Source: Acetomicrobium sp. S15 = DSM 107314 (GTDB lineage: Bacteria > Synergistota > Synergistia > Synergistales > Thermosynergistaceae). From it: a stretch of DNA of 64,000 nucleotides. The position numbers and the translations under genes were made by a program. Position 1 is the stretch's first letter. Every line of letters begins with the position of its first letter. Positions 43,079 through 51,680 of the stretch are shown piece after piece. Where the stretch lies: assembly GCF_016125955.1 (NCBI RefSeq), contig NZ_JADEVE010000273.1, forward strand, positions 124,001-188,000. The letters run 5' to 3'. The notes under the pieces were generated by a model that was not told the origin of the DNA, made no database searches, and saw only the letters and a list, made by a program, of their open reading frames with translations.

Positions 43079-43389
43079 TTTCGCCCTCCAAGGTCACGCC
43101 TTTTGCGGTCTGTGTATATAGATCACCGGCAAGTAGGTAAAATATGTCACTCATTGCCATTTACACTCATGGCTCTTATACATACCATAGTAAATAGCTC
43201 AGCTTTTATCTTATGGTTTTGAGATTGATATGTCAAATATCTCGATCGTTATAGGCTAAAGCATTTTTTGCTCCCTATGGCTTGCGGATTATGTCAGCAT
43301 ATCATAACATGGCGTTTCTTCCTGGAGCCCTCGCGGAACTGTAGTACAATTTTCGTATCCAAATTTAAAGCGCATAGGAGGCATCGGAA
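43079..43389. promoter_or_regulatory. Divergent control region between pucR and the catabolic island
   Basis: 311 bp with no gene. Three direct copies of TATGTCA occur at 43143-43149, 43229-43235 and 43290-43296, candidate binding sites for the PucR-type protein. A TACAAT box lies near 43345 on the plus strand, and AGGAGG precedes the CoA-transferase start. Confidence 0.45.
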
Positions 43390-44577
43390 ATGACCAAAAC
43401 TTTGGAGGATTTAGTGGTATTGGACTTCAGCCGAGTGCTGGCGGGCCCTTTTTGCACCATGATGCTTTGCGACCTTGGGGCTACGGTCATAAAAGTAGAG
43501 AGGCCCGACAGTGGCGACGATTCCCGCACATATACCCCTTTCGTTAAAGGTGAAAGCGCCTATTTCATGAGCATCAACCGCGGCAAGAAGAGCATAACGT
43601 TGGACTTGAAGCACCCGAAGGGCAAAGAGATCGCTTTAGAGCTCGCAAAGAGATCCGACGTCTTAGTAGAGAATTTCAAACCGGGGGTTATGGACAACTT
43701 AGGCCTCGGTTACGAGGCGCTGAAGGAGATAAACCCGCGCCTGGTTTACGCTTCGATCTCTGGCTTCGGATACACCGGCCCCTATAGCGAGCGCCCCGCC
43801 TACGACCTCATCATCCAGGGTATGGGCGGCATCATGAGCATAACCGGCCCTGACGAACATCACCCGACCAAGGTGGGCAGTTCTATCGCCGACATCTTTG
43901 CCGGCCTGTTTGCGGCCATAGGCATACTCTCGGCCCTCCACAATAGGGAGCTCACCGGTCGCGGGCAGTGGGTGGACGTGGCTATGCTCGATGCCATGGT
44001 AGCGGTGCTGGAGAACGCCGTATCGCGGTATTTGGCTACAGGCAACGTCCCCAAGCCCATAGGCAACCGTCACCCTTCGATAGCGCCTTTCTGCTCCGTC
44101 GAGACCACTGATGGATTTATAAACATAGCCTGCGGCAACGACGAGTTGTGGCGGCGTTTCTGCCGCATCGTCGGGTTGGATCGCCTTGCAGATGATCCTC
44201 GCTTTTTGACGAATGCGGATCGCGTCAAGAACTTCTCGGAGTTGGAGCCCCTGATAAACGAAGCCACCCGCAAGAGGGCTTCGGCCGAATGGCTAAAACT
44301 CTTGGAGGAGGCAAAAGTCCCGTGCGGTCCGATAAACGATATAGCCTCGGTAGTTAAGGATCCGCAGGTGGCCGCGCGAGAGATGCTCGTTGAGGTCCTT
44401 CACCCGGTCGCCGGCGTTTTGAAGCTGCCCGGTGTGCCGATCAAGCTTTCGGGTACGCCGGCTTCCATAGCGGGGCCGGCCCCCCTGTTGGGCCAGCACA
44501 CAGAGGAAGTGCTCAGCGGGATGTTGGGCATGGGGCGCGGCGAGATAGAAAAACTCAAGGAAGAGGGCGCGATTTGA
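43390..44577 (+). CDS. Class III (CaiB/BaiF) CoA-transferase
   Basis: 395 residues, family of formyl-CoA:oxalate, carnitine and bile-acid CoA-transferases. Typical segments: VLDFSRVLAGPFCTMMLCDLGA, VIKVERP, NRGKKSITLDLK, LVENFKPGVMDNLGLGY, and the likely catalytic aspartate D168 in SSIADIFAGLFA. It transfers CoA between carboxylic acids. First gene of the island and overlaps the DUF2877 gene by 4 nt, so its substrate is probably an acid released by the pathway; oxalate is a guess. Confidence 0.9.
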   Translation: MTKTLEDLVVLDFSRVLAGPFCTMMLCDLGATVIKVERPDSGDDSRTYTPFVKGESAYFMSINRGKKSITLDLKHPKGKEIALELAKRSDVLVENFKPGVMDNLGLGYEALKEINPRLVYASISGFGYTGPYSERPAYDLIIQGMGGIMSITGPDEHHPTKVGSSIADIFAGLFAAIGILSALHNRELTGRGQWVDVAMLDAMVAVLENAVSRYLATGNVPKPIGNRHPSIAPFCSVETTDGFINIACGNDELWRRFCRIVGLDRLADDPRFLTNADRVKNFSELEPLINEATRKRASAEWLKLLEEAKVPCGPINDIASVVKDPQVAAREMLVEVLHPVAGVLKLPGVPIKLSGTPASIAGPAPLLGQHTEEVLSGMLGMGRGEIEKLKEEGAI

Positions 44578-45245
44578 GCTTTGCGGGAAGGAGCTCTGAT
44601 TGGCAGATGGCGCCGCTTCGCTTCGTCGTCGCAGAGCGCCATAAGAGCGTGATAAATCTACGAAGCAGAGCGGGAAGACGCTACAGTGTGGTTACAGAGT
44701 GTGGGGATATGGGGCCTCGGTCTGTATTGTCCAAGCGCCTACCCCATTGGAATGTGGGCGAAGATGTGACAGTTTTCGCAGAGGCGATAGCTGTATGCTA
44801 CGACCCGGAGATCCCCACGTCCCCTCCGTCGAGGCGATGGCGCCCTCTGTGGCTTGAATGGCTCGACTTTTTGGCGGAGCCTCCGCTCGACGTCGTAGGG
44901 AAAGAGCTCATAGAGGGGGGTCTTTCCTCTGTCGCCGGCATGGGCCCGGGTTTGACGCCGGCCGGCGACGATCTCCTCGCCGGTTATATGACGGCGACTA
45001 AGTTGAGGGGCGAGACGGTGCCAGCTCAGATCTTTCCCGAAAGAGACACCACTACATGGCTCTCTTTCGATATCCTCCGCGATGCCTTTGCCGGATTGGT
45101 TTGGAGGCGCATCAAAGATCTCTGTGATGCCTTGGCTGGCGAAAGGGCATCCTTGCTCGAAGAGAGTTTGATCTCTTGTCTGGCCATGGGCCACACATCC
45201 GGCAAAGCGTATCTTGCCGGTATGGCCCTGGGTTTTGAGGCTTAA
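44574..45245 (+). CDS. allH: DUF2877 protein, AllH-type oxamate carbamoyltransferase component
   Basis: 223 residues with the DUF2877 hallmark GMGPGLTPAGDDLLAGYM and the C-terminal MGHTSGKAYLAGMALG. In Escherichia coli the homologue YlbF (AllH) is needed with FdrA (AllF) and YlbE (AllG) for oxamate carbamoyltransferase activity in allantoin breakdown. Both partners are encoded nearby here. ATGA overlap with the CoA-transferase gene. Confidence 0.82.
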   Translation: MSFAGRSSDWQMAPLRFVVAERHKSVINLRSRAGRRYSVVTECGDMGPRSVLSKRLPHWNVGEDVTVFAEAIAVCYDPEIPTSPPSRRWRPLWLEWLDFLAEPPLDVVGKELIEGGLSSVAGMGPGLTPAGDDLLAGYMTATKLRGETVPAQIFPERDTTTWLSFDILRDAFAGLVWRRIKDLCDALAGERASLLEESLISCLAMGHTSGKAYLAGMALGFEA

Positions 45246-45258
45246 TTGTGAGGTGGTG

Positions 45259-46785
45259 ATGCTGTTGCAGCGAATTCACGTTGAAAAAGGCGCATATTAT
45301 GACAGCGTGACGCTGATGCTCGTGGCAAGGGAATTACAAGGCATGGAGGGAATAGAAGAGGCGTCTTTGAACATGGCCACAGAGGCCAACCTGAAGATTT
45401 TGGCCTCCGCCGGGTTTGACGTGTCAGGCATTCAAGCCGGCCAGAGCGATCTTCTGATCGCCGTCCGCGGCGACGGATCGGTTTTAGAAGCGGCGATCGA
45501 AAGGGCGCGCGAGCTTTTGAAAAATCCGCCGGGCCGCAAGAGCACCCCAGGGGAGTATAGGCCCAAGAGCTTAGATGGTGCCCTTTCTATCCTTCCGGAG
45601 GCCAATATAGCCCTCATTTCCATAGCGGGCCGCTATGCCGGAGACGAGGCCGATGAGTGCCTCGACGCGGGGCTTCACGTGATGCTTTATTCGGACAATG
45701 TTCCCATAGAGAAAGAAATAGCGCTGAAACACAAGGCCAAAGAGAAAGGCCTTCTCGTGATGGGTCCGGATTGCGGCACCGCTGTGATCCGAGGGGTTGG
45801 ACTCGGCTTTGCGAATGCCTGTCCCACCGGCCCAGTGGGGTTGGTCGCGGCGGCCGGTACCGGTCTGCAGGAGGTGCACGTTCAATTGGCGCGCAGGGGG
45901 GTAGGCGTGCTCCATGCCATCGGCACCGGAGGCAGAGATGTGAAGGAAGAGGTAGGGGGCATCACGTTTTTGATGGGTTTAGAGGCGTTGCTTTGCGATG
46001 ATGAGATCCAGGTTGTGGCACTCATCGGCAAGCCGCCGGCCCCGAGCGTGGAAGAGAGGATATTGAAGATCCTCGAAGGTGGAAAGAAACCGGCAGCGGT
46101 GGGGTTCATCGGCGGAAAAGCTTCTGGCGACAGGCCTCCCCTTTACCTTTGCAGGGAACTTGAGGAGACGGCAGCCGTAGCTGCTGCGCTGGCAAATGGC
46201 AAAGCCCCTTCGTCGGTCAGAGAAGAGCTTTTTAAGAGCTATGAGAGACTAAAGGAAAAGGCTGCGTCCATGAGGCGCAAGGGCTTCATCAGGGGGCTTT
46301 ACTCGGGCGGCACCCTCTGTTACGAAGCGCAACTGATAGCCGCCAGTCTGATAGGGCCGGTTTACAGCAACGCTCCGCTTGAGCCCGAGATGAAGCTCGC
46401 CGATAGTCTCAAGAGCCGGGGTCATACGATGGTGGATTACGGAGAGGACGAATTCACCCAAGGCAGGCTTCACCCCATGATGGATAGCACCTTTAGGGCC
46501 GAGAGGCTCATGTTTGAATCCGAAGATCCAGATGTAGGGGTTATACTTTTCGATTGCGTCCTCGGCTATGGGTGCCATTCCAACCCAGCGGGCCAGATGG
46601 CGGAGGCGGTCGAGAAGGCGCGCAAAAAGAGGGGCGATCGCATAGCCTATGTGGCTTATGTCTGCGGTGTCGATGCCGATCCTCAAGACGCGGCAGGGCA
46701 GCGCAAAATACTTGAGGAAGCAGGCGTAACGGTTTGCGACAGCAATGCCGAAGCTGCGCGTCTGGCATGTTATATCGTGGGGTGA
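45259..46785 (+). CDS. fdrA: FdrA (AllF-type) CoA-ligase-fold protein
   Basis: About 508 residues from the ATG at 45259 (GAGGTG just upstream). Succinyl-CoA synthetase-like double Rossmann layout: ALISIAGRYAGDEAD, LLVMGPDCGTAVI, LVAAAGTGLQEVHVQLARRG, GTGGRDVKEEVGG, then MVDYGEDEFTQGRLHPMMD and GYGCHSNPAGQMAEA. It is the largest part of the AllFGH oxamate carbamoyltransferase set. The next gene, 5 nt on, is a 60-residue protein often found as a satellite of FdrA. Confidence 0.88.
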   Translation: MLLQRIHVEKGAYYDSVTLMLVARELQGMEGIEEASLNMATEANLKILASAGFDVSGIQAGQSDLLIAVRGDGSVLEAAIERARELLKNPPGRKSTPGEYRPKSLDGALSILPEANIALISIAGRYAGDEADECLDAGLHVMLYSDNVPIEKEIALKHKAKEKGLLVMGPDCGTAVIRGVGLGFANACPTGPVGLVAAAGTGLQEVHVQLARRGVGVLHAIGTGGRDVKEEVGGITFLMGLEALLCDDEIQVVALIGKPPAPSVEERILKILEGGKKPAAVGFIGGKASGDRPPLYLCRELEETAAVAAALANGKAPSSVREELFKSYERLKEKAASMRRKGFIRGLYSGGTLCYEAQLIAASLIGPVYSNAPLEPEMKLADSLKSRGHTMVDYGEDEFTQGRLHPMMDSTFRAERLMFESEDPDVGVILFDCVLGYGCHSNPAGQMAEAVEKARKKRGDRIAYVAYVCGVDADPQDAAGQRKILEEAGVTVCDSNAEAARLACYIVG

Positions 46786-46790
46786 CGGAA

Positions 46791-46973
46791 ATGACGGTGA
46801 GCGAACTGCTCAAAAATGGACCCAAGGTGATAAATATAGGCGTCGAGCAGTTTTATGAGGATTTGAAAAGCCAAGAAGTGCCGGTAGTGCAATTGGATTG
46901 GAGGCCGCCGGCTGTCAATTCGGAGTTGCTCCTAAAGTTGCGCCGTTTAAGAGGAGGCGGCAAAGCTCAATAA
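46791..46973 (+). CDS. Small FdrA-associated protein (NIG...DWRPP)
   Basis: 60 residues from the ATG at 46791. Core KVINIGVEQFYEDLKSQEV then PVVQLDWRPPA is conserved-looking and matches short proteins that accompany FdrA genes; a similar segment seems to occur as an N-terminal extension in some DUF1116 proteins. Here it is a separate gene, 1.8 kb ahead of the DUF1116 gene. Its role, perhaps a subunit linker in the carbamoyltransferase complex, is not known. Confidence 0.65.
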   Translation: MTVSELLKNGPKVINIGVEQFYEDLKSQEVPVVQLDWRPPAVNSELLLKLRRLRGGGKAQ

Positions 46974-47013
46974 AGGTAATCAGGTAAATAAAATTACAGG
47001 AGGTTGATGACAG

Positions 47014-47811
47014 ATGGCGAAGAAGATCTACGACCTTTCCCAGAAGCTGGGCATCGACACGCAGTTTTGGCCTTTCTACCCGCCTTTTGAGGCCAAGTAC
47101 TTCAAGAGGAAACCGGAGCACGGCGTAAATGCCCAGTATATCCAGACCTCTAACCATATAGGGACGCACCTCGATGCTCCTCATCATTTCGTCACCGCCG
47201 GCATCACGGTTGAAAAAATCCCCTTGGAGTGGCTCTATGGCCCTGGCGTCATCGTCGACCTGCGAGATGCCTTGGACGACTTGGATGTTTATACGCCCAA
47301 GATGATCGAAGATCGCGTTGAGGTCAGAGAAGGGGACATATTGGTGCTGAACACGGGTTGGCACAGGTTCGCTCCCGACGGAGCCGAGCCGGACGAGGAG
47401 CGCTACATTTTGAGACATCCTGGCGCACATCCTGATATGGTGAAGTGGCTGCTGGATAAGAAGATACGTCTATGGTGTGTAGATGCGGTATCCACCGATC
47501 ACCCGATGAACCTGCCCATAGGAAGGTTCTTGGGCAAGGGTACGTTCGGCCAATGCGACAAGGTTCGCAAAATCTGCGAACAGAAGTTCGGCGGCAAAGA
47601 AGGTGTTGAGAGGCTGTTCCCTGAGGACCACTATCAGCTCACCCACAATGCCCTGTTCCGCCACAATTGCATCCACGCGGAAAACCTGGGCGGAGACGAT
47701 ATGGATGCGCCGGAGATCCAGAACAAGAGGCTAACCATCGGCTGCTTCCCGTGGAAGTTCGAGGGAGGGGAGGCTGCCTTTTGCAGGATGGTAGCGTTCT
47801 TGGACAGATAA
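47014..47811 (+). CDS. Cyclase-family metal hydrolase (kynurenine formamidase-like)
   Basis: 265 residues with the metal motif HxGTHxDxPxH (SNHIGTHLDAPHHF, ~residue 47) and the later region GDILVLNTGWHR and CVDAVSTDHPMNL. Members hydrolyse formamides, cyclic imides or isatin-like rings with Mn or Zn. In this island a ring-opening or amide-cleaving step is plausible. CAGGAGGTTGATG precedes the ATG. A strong hairpin follows the gene. Confidence 0.87.
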   Translation: MAKKIYDLSQKLGIDTQFWPFYPPFEAKYFKRKPEHGVNAQYIQTSNHIGTHLDAPHHFVTAGITVEKIPLEWLYGPGVIVDLRDALDDLDVYTPKMIEDRVEVREGDILVLNTGWHRFAPDGAEPDEERYILRHPGAHPDMVKWLLDKKIRLWCVDAVSTDHPMNLPIGRFLGKGTFGQCDKVRKICEQKFGGKEGVERLFPEDHYQLTHNALFRHNCIHAENLGGDDMDAPEIQNKRLTIGCFPWKFEGGEAAFCRMVAFLDR

Positions 47812-47820
47812 GGCGATAGA

Positions 47821-47858
47821 TAAAAGGGGGAGGAGATAATCGTTTCCTCCCCCTTTTA
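47821..47858. terminator. Hairpin between cyclase and nitrilase genes
   Basis: Perfect 14-bp inverted repeat (47821-47834 and 47845-47858, 10-nt loop) with a purine arm ending in A's and a pyrimidine arm ending CCCCCTTTTA. It can act as a terminator or attenuator inside the island. Confidence 0.65.
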
Positions 47859-47888
47859 CCAGATGGCGAAGCGTTTGGAGGGGGTTTA

Positions 47889-48773
47889 ATGAGAGAGTTT
47901 GTTGTGGCAGGCGTCCAGCTTGCTCCTGTGCCTGGAGATGTCGATGCGAACATAGAGAAGGCCTTGAAGGCTCTGCCCAAGGCCATTGAGGTGGGCGCCG
48001 AGCTGGTCGTTTTTCCCGAGACGGCGACCACAGGCTTCGATACGGGGCTTTCGAAGGAAGAACTGTGGGATTTGGTCGATTTCGTTCCCGGTAAAGCCAC
48101 AGAGAAGATCCAGGAGGCCGCAGCCGAGCACCGCATTTATATCGTATGGCCCACTTATGAGCGCGGTAAAGATAGGGGTGTAGTCTACAACAGCGCCATC
48201 TTGATAGGTAGAAATGGCGACATCGTCGGCACTTATAGGAAGACCCACCCGTTCCCAGGGGAGTTGGTAGAGTTCGGGGGGTGGACCACGCCGGGCGATC
48301 GCGCTGATGTCTTCGAGACAGACCTTTGCACCTTGGGGATGATCATCTGCTACGACGGCGACTTCCCAGACCTTTCCACGACGCTGGCCCTGAAGGGTGC
48401 GGAAATCATAGTGCGGCCTTCGGCGTTACTCCGCACGTATGAGCATTGGTGGGCCACCAGCTTCGCCAGGGCATATGACAACCACGTTTACGTCGTTGCG
48501 GTGAACGCCGTGGGCGGCGATGGCGGCGGCAATTATTACTTCGGCCACAGCATGATCATAGCCCCGAACGGCTGGAAGCTCGCCCAGGGGCGGTGCGCCG
48601 AAGAGGTGGTCTACGCCACGTTGAAGGAAGACGCGTTGAAATATGTATACGGCGGCATGACGACTCTACAATCTTTCGATCACCTTGAGGATAGGAACTT
48701 GAAAGTATATGACGTGATGAAGCCGGGGAGGTCTCGATTTAAGCCCGGCCGCCACGTAAGGGGAGGTGCATGA
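47889..48773 (+). CDS. Nitrilase-superfamily amidohydrolase
   Basis: 294 residues with the full triad E44 (FPETATTGF), K118 (YRKTHPF) and C154 (MIICYDGDFPD). Aromatic/carbamoyl members such as N-carbamoyl amino acid amidohydrolase, ureidopropionase and aliphatic amidase share this size. Placed between the AllF and AllG genes, it may hydrolyse a ureido or oxamate-type amide. Ribosome site GGAGGGGG. The downstream AllG-type gene begins 3 nt after its stop. Confidence 0.88.
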   Translation: MREFVVAGVQLAPVPGDVDANIEKALKALPKAIEVGAELVVFPETATTGFDTGLSKEELWDLVDFVPGKATEKIQEAAAEHRIYIVWPTYERGKDRGVVYNSAILIGRNGDIVGTYRKTHPFPGELVEFGGWTTPGDRADVFETDLCTLGMIICYDGDFPDLSTTLALKGAEIIVRPSALLRTYEHWWATSFARAYDNHVYVVAVNAVGGDGGGNYYFGHSMIIAPNGWKLAQGRCAEEVVYATLKEDALKYVYGGMTTLQSFDHLEDRNLKVYDVMKPGRSRFKPGRHVRGGA

Positions 48774-48776
48774 GTT

Positions 48777-50030
48777 TTGATCGATTTAGAAAAAGCTAAC
48801 CAGGAAGCGCTGAACAGGCTGCTCAGCGCTCAGCCAGTTTTGGTGGATATGGGCATAGCCAAGGACACAATTCCTGGGCTCAATGAGAGGACCTTCCTGC
48901 ACGCCGGTCCGCCCATCAAGTGGGAAGACATGTCTGGTCCCATGCGGGGAGCCGTCATCGCCGGCATACTCTTTGAGGGATGGGCCAAGACGCCCGAGGA
49001 AGCGGAAAAGCTTGCCTCTGGCGGTGAAGTCGCTTTTGAACCGAATCACCACCATCATGCCGTTGGGCCTATGGCCGGCGTTATAACACCGAGCATGCCG
49101 GTGTTCGTCGTGGAGAACAAGGCCTTCGGCAACAAGTCCTACACGAACATAAACGAGGGCTTGGGGAAAGTCATGCGCATGGGCGCCTACAGCGAGGAGG
49201 TCATAGAGCGCCTTCGCTGGATAAAGAGAGTGATGTATCCGGCGATGCAGGCCGGCATCAAGCATGCTGCGCCCGACGGAGGAATAGACCTGAAGTTTAT
49301 CATCGCGCAAGCGTTGCACATGGGGGACGAGCTGCACAATCGCAACAAAGCTGCCACATCTCTGTTTGTGAGGATGCTCGCGCCGCACATGATAGAGGCT
49401 GCACCCGTCGTCAAAGATGTGGCGGATGTAGTACGCTTTTTGGACAAAAGCGACATCTTCTTCGTGAATTTGGCTATGGCTGCGGCCAAGGCGTCTCTCG
49501 AACCGGCTCACGGCGTTGAGGGTTCGAGCATGGTGACGATAATGTCACGGAACGGCACGGAATTCGGCATCAAGGTATCCGGCCTTGGAGACGACTGGTT
49601 CACCGCTCCGGCGGCTATTCCCGAGGTGCTCCTCTTCCCAGGGTTTACAAAAGATGACGTAAATCCGGACATAGGCGACAGCGCGATCATGGAGACGCTG
49701 GGCGTGGGAGGGTTCGCTCTGGCTGCTGCTCCGGCTATAGTGCAGTTTATAGGCGGCTCGCCCCAGGACGGCGTCAACTATACCATGGAGATGTACGAGA
49801 TAACGGTAGGAGAGAACAACGTCTATACGATACCCTACCTCAATTTCCGTGGCACGCCCACGGGCATAGACATTCTCAAAGTGGTGGAGACCGGTACGAC
49901 TCCCATCCTCGATACCGGAGTGGCTTGTAAGCGGCCGGGCGTCGGACAGGTTGGAGCCGGCATAGTGCGCATGCCGATGGAGGCGTTCGAGAAGGCGGCC
50001 GAACGCTTCGCGGAAATGTATCTGGGCTGA
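48777..50030 (+). CDS. allG: DUF1116 protein, AllG-type oxamate carbamoyltransferase component
   Basis: 417 residues, TTG start with GGGGAGGTG 8 nt upstream. Matches DUF1116 (YlbE/AllG): NQEALNRLLSAQPVLVDMG, HAGPPIKWEDMSGPMRGA, PNHHHHAVGPMAGVI and ALHMGDELHNRNKAATSLF. With FdrA and DUF2877 it makes up the set shown in E. coli to release carbamoyl phosphate and oxamate from oxalurate. The carbamate kinase that usually completes the route is not in the window. Confidence 0.87.
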   Translation: MIDLEKANQEALNRLLSAQPVLVDMGIAKDTIPGLNERTFLHAGPPIKWEDMSGPMRGAVIAGILFEGWAKTPEEAEKLASGGEVAFEPNHHHHAVGPMAGVITPSMPVFVVENKAFGNKSYTNINEGLGKVMRMGAYSEEVIERLRWIKRVMYPAMQAGIKHAAPDGGIDLKFIIAQALHMGDELHNRNKAATSLFVRMLAPHMIEAAPVVKDVADVVRFLDKSDIFFVNLAMAAAKASLEPAHGVEGSSMVTIMSRNGTEFGIKVSGLGDDWFTAPAAIPEVLLFPGFTKDDVNPDIGDSAIMETLGVGGFALAAAPAIVQFIGGSPQDGVNYTMEMYEITVGENNVYTIPYLNFRGTPTGIDILKVVETGTTPILDTGVACKRPGVGQVGAGIVRMPMEAFEKAAERFAEMYLG

Positions 50031-50122
50031 AAATGGGCATGTGCTAAGGAGGGAGGTGATATATTGCAAAAATAGCTATCTAACCCCGGACTATCCCTAA
50101 TGAAAAGGGGGCGTGGAGAGAT

Positions 50123-51595
50123 ATGGTGGAAGAGTTTAACGTAGTCCCTAAGGGTTACAAAGAAAACCCCGACCTGATGCCGATTCCGCCGAGCCAAAGG
50201 CATTACGGTACGCGCACCTTCTCTTTCATGATGTTCAGCTTGAGCGCAAATATACCGCTCTTCTTTCTTGGACCCATGGGGAAAAGCCTCGGACTGGATA
50301 TCATCCAAACTGGCGTTGGAGCCTTTTTGGGCAATTTGTTTGCCATAATCCTCGCTTGGCTCATAGGCGTAGCTGGTGTCAAATACGGCATTACGTATCC
50401 CGTACAGCTCAGAGAGTCCTTTGGTTTTAAGGGCGCCCATGTGCCTCTGGTGTTGAGGGGAATTTCTGGCACCGTATGGTTCGGCATAGAGATATATGCC
50501 GGCTCTCTTGCTCTGATGATGATATTGCTGATGGCTTTAGGCGTTCCTTCCGACGAGCTTGTAATGACTGCTATCCGCTGGATACCCATAGCCTGTGCGC
50601 TGTACGTGCTGTCGTTTATATTGGTCATGAGGCATGGATTGAAGGGTATCGGAGCGGTGGCAGACTGGGCAGGCCCTATCTTGCTTCTGTATTTTATCTG
50701 GCTCGTCCTATTTTTGGCGACGAGGGAAGAGTTTTCCGCGAAAATTCCGGGGATCTTTGAAAGCAGCGCTGGCTACTTCAGCGCTAACTTCGCCATATAC
50801 CTGGCAGCTCAGACCAATTGGTGGGCGACCATCGCACTCAACGTTTCCGATCTCTCAAGAGGAATAAAGATCGGGGAGCCGCGTGCCTTGCCGATAGGGC
50901 TATTGACAGGCATCGTTGGCGGCATGACGTTGGGCTCTGTGCTCGGCCATGCTGCGGTTACTATGACCGGCGTAGTGCTGCCGCAGGAGATCATTTTGAG
51001 GTTTGCGCCCGGCGTCATTGCAATTCTCCTGGGGCTTTTCTTCTCCTTCCTGGCGCCGTGGACTACCGACCTCACCGCAAATTCTCCGCCTCTCATCGAC
51101 CTGATCATGGTCGAGGGCAAGCTCTCGTGGAAGACGTCTACGATTTTGGCGGGCATCATAGCGTTCTTTATCGCCCCGTGGTGGGCCGTAGGGAGCGGTC
51201 CCGATTTCGTCAACTATATCACCGCCTGGGCCTCTAATTACGGCATCCTCTTAGGTCCTTTGGCGGGCATCATGATTGCGAACTTCTGGGTGACTAGGAA
51301 AGGGCGCTATGATCTACAGAGGCTTTACACCTATGGGCCAGAAGGTCCTTGGTACGCCAACGGTTGGAGTAAAGCTGCCTTTGCGTCTCTCGTCCTTACT
51401 TGGGTGCTTTGTTACATCATAGCGTATCCCACCGGTCAGATTGCTTACCTTGCAGGCGTTCCGTTCCCTGGAGGGGTTATAACATATCCTGCTGTGGTGA
51501 TTTCTTTTATCCTTTATGCGTTTTTGGCGAAGGCCTTTGGGGAAGACAAGGTAGCGCTCTTTGAAACTGCGTCCGGTGCTGAGCCGTTAGCCTAA
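50123..51595 (+). CDS. NCS1-family nucleobase/allantoin transporter
   Basis: 490 residues, about 12 hydrophobic segments. NCS1 signatures: the N-terminal PPSQRHYGTRTFSFMMFSLS, QLRESFGFKGAHVP, LRGISGTVWFGIE and FAIYLAAQTNWWATIALNVSDLSRG. Family members import allantoin, hydantoins, uracil, cytosine or purines with Na or H ions. In the context of the carbamoyltransferase genes, allantoin or a related ureide is likely. A long palindrome follows. Confidence 0.92.
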   Translation: MVEEFNVVPKGYKENPDLMPIPPSQRHYGTRTFSFMMFSLSANIPLFFLGPMGKSLGLDIIQTGVGAFLGNLFAIILAWLIGVAGVKYGITYPVQLRESFGFKGAHVPLVLRGISGTVWFGIEIYAGSLALMMILLMALGVPSDELVMTAIRWIPIACALYVLSFILVMRHGLKGIGAVADWAGPILLLYFIWLVLFLATREEFSAKIPGIFESSAGYFSANFAIYLAAQTNWWATIALNVSDLSRGIKIGEPRALPIGLLTGIVGGMTLGSVLGHAAVTMTGVVLPQEIILRFAPGVIAILLGLFFSFLAPWTTDLTANSPPLIDLIMVEGKLSWKTSTILAGIIAFFIAPWWAVGSGPDFVNYITAWASNYGILLGPLAGIMIANFWVTRKGRYDLQRLYTYGPEGPWYANGWSKAAFASLVLTWVLCYIIAYPTGQIAYLAGVPFPGGVITYPAVVISFILYAFLAKAFGEDKVALFETASGAEPLA

Positions 51596-51624
51596 TGGAA
51601 TTACGCGGTATTTGAGCTTAGATA

Positions 51625-51660
51625 AATTGCCGCCATTTAAAGCTTTAAATGGCGGCAATT
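51625..51660. repeat. 36-bp perfect palindrome after the NCS1 gene
   Basis: Arms of 18 bp without mismatch or spacer (centre between 51642 and 51643), with GC-rich GCCGCC/GGCGGC blocks and an AT-rich centre. As RNA it forms a stem with a small loop and could terminate the upstream unit; as DNA it could be a dimeric regulator site ahead of the molybdenum hydroxylase genes. Confidence 0.65.
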
Positions 51661-51680
51661 AGCAAAAGGGGTGATGACAA

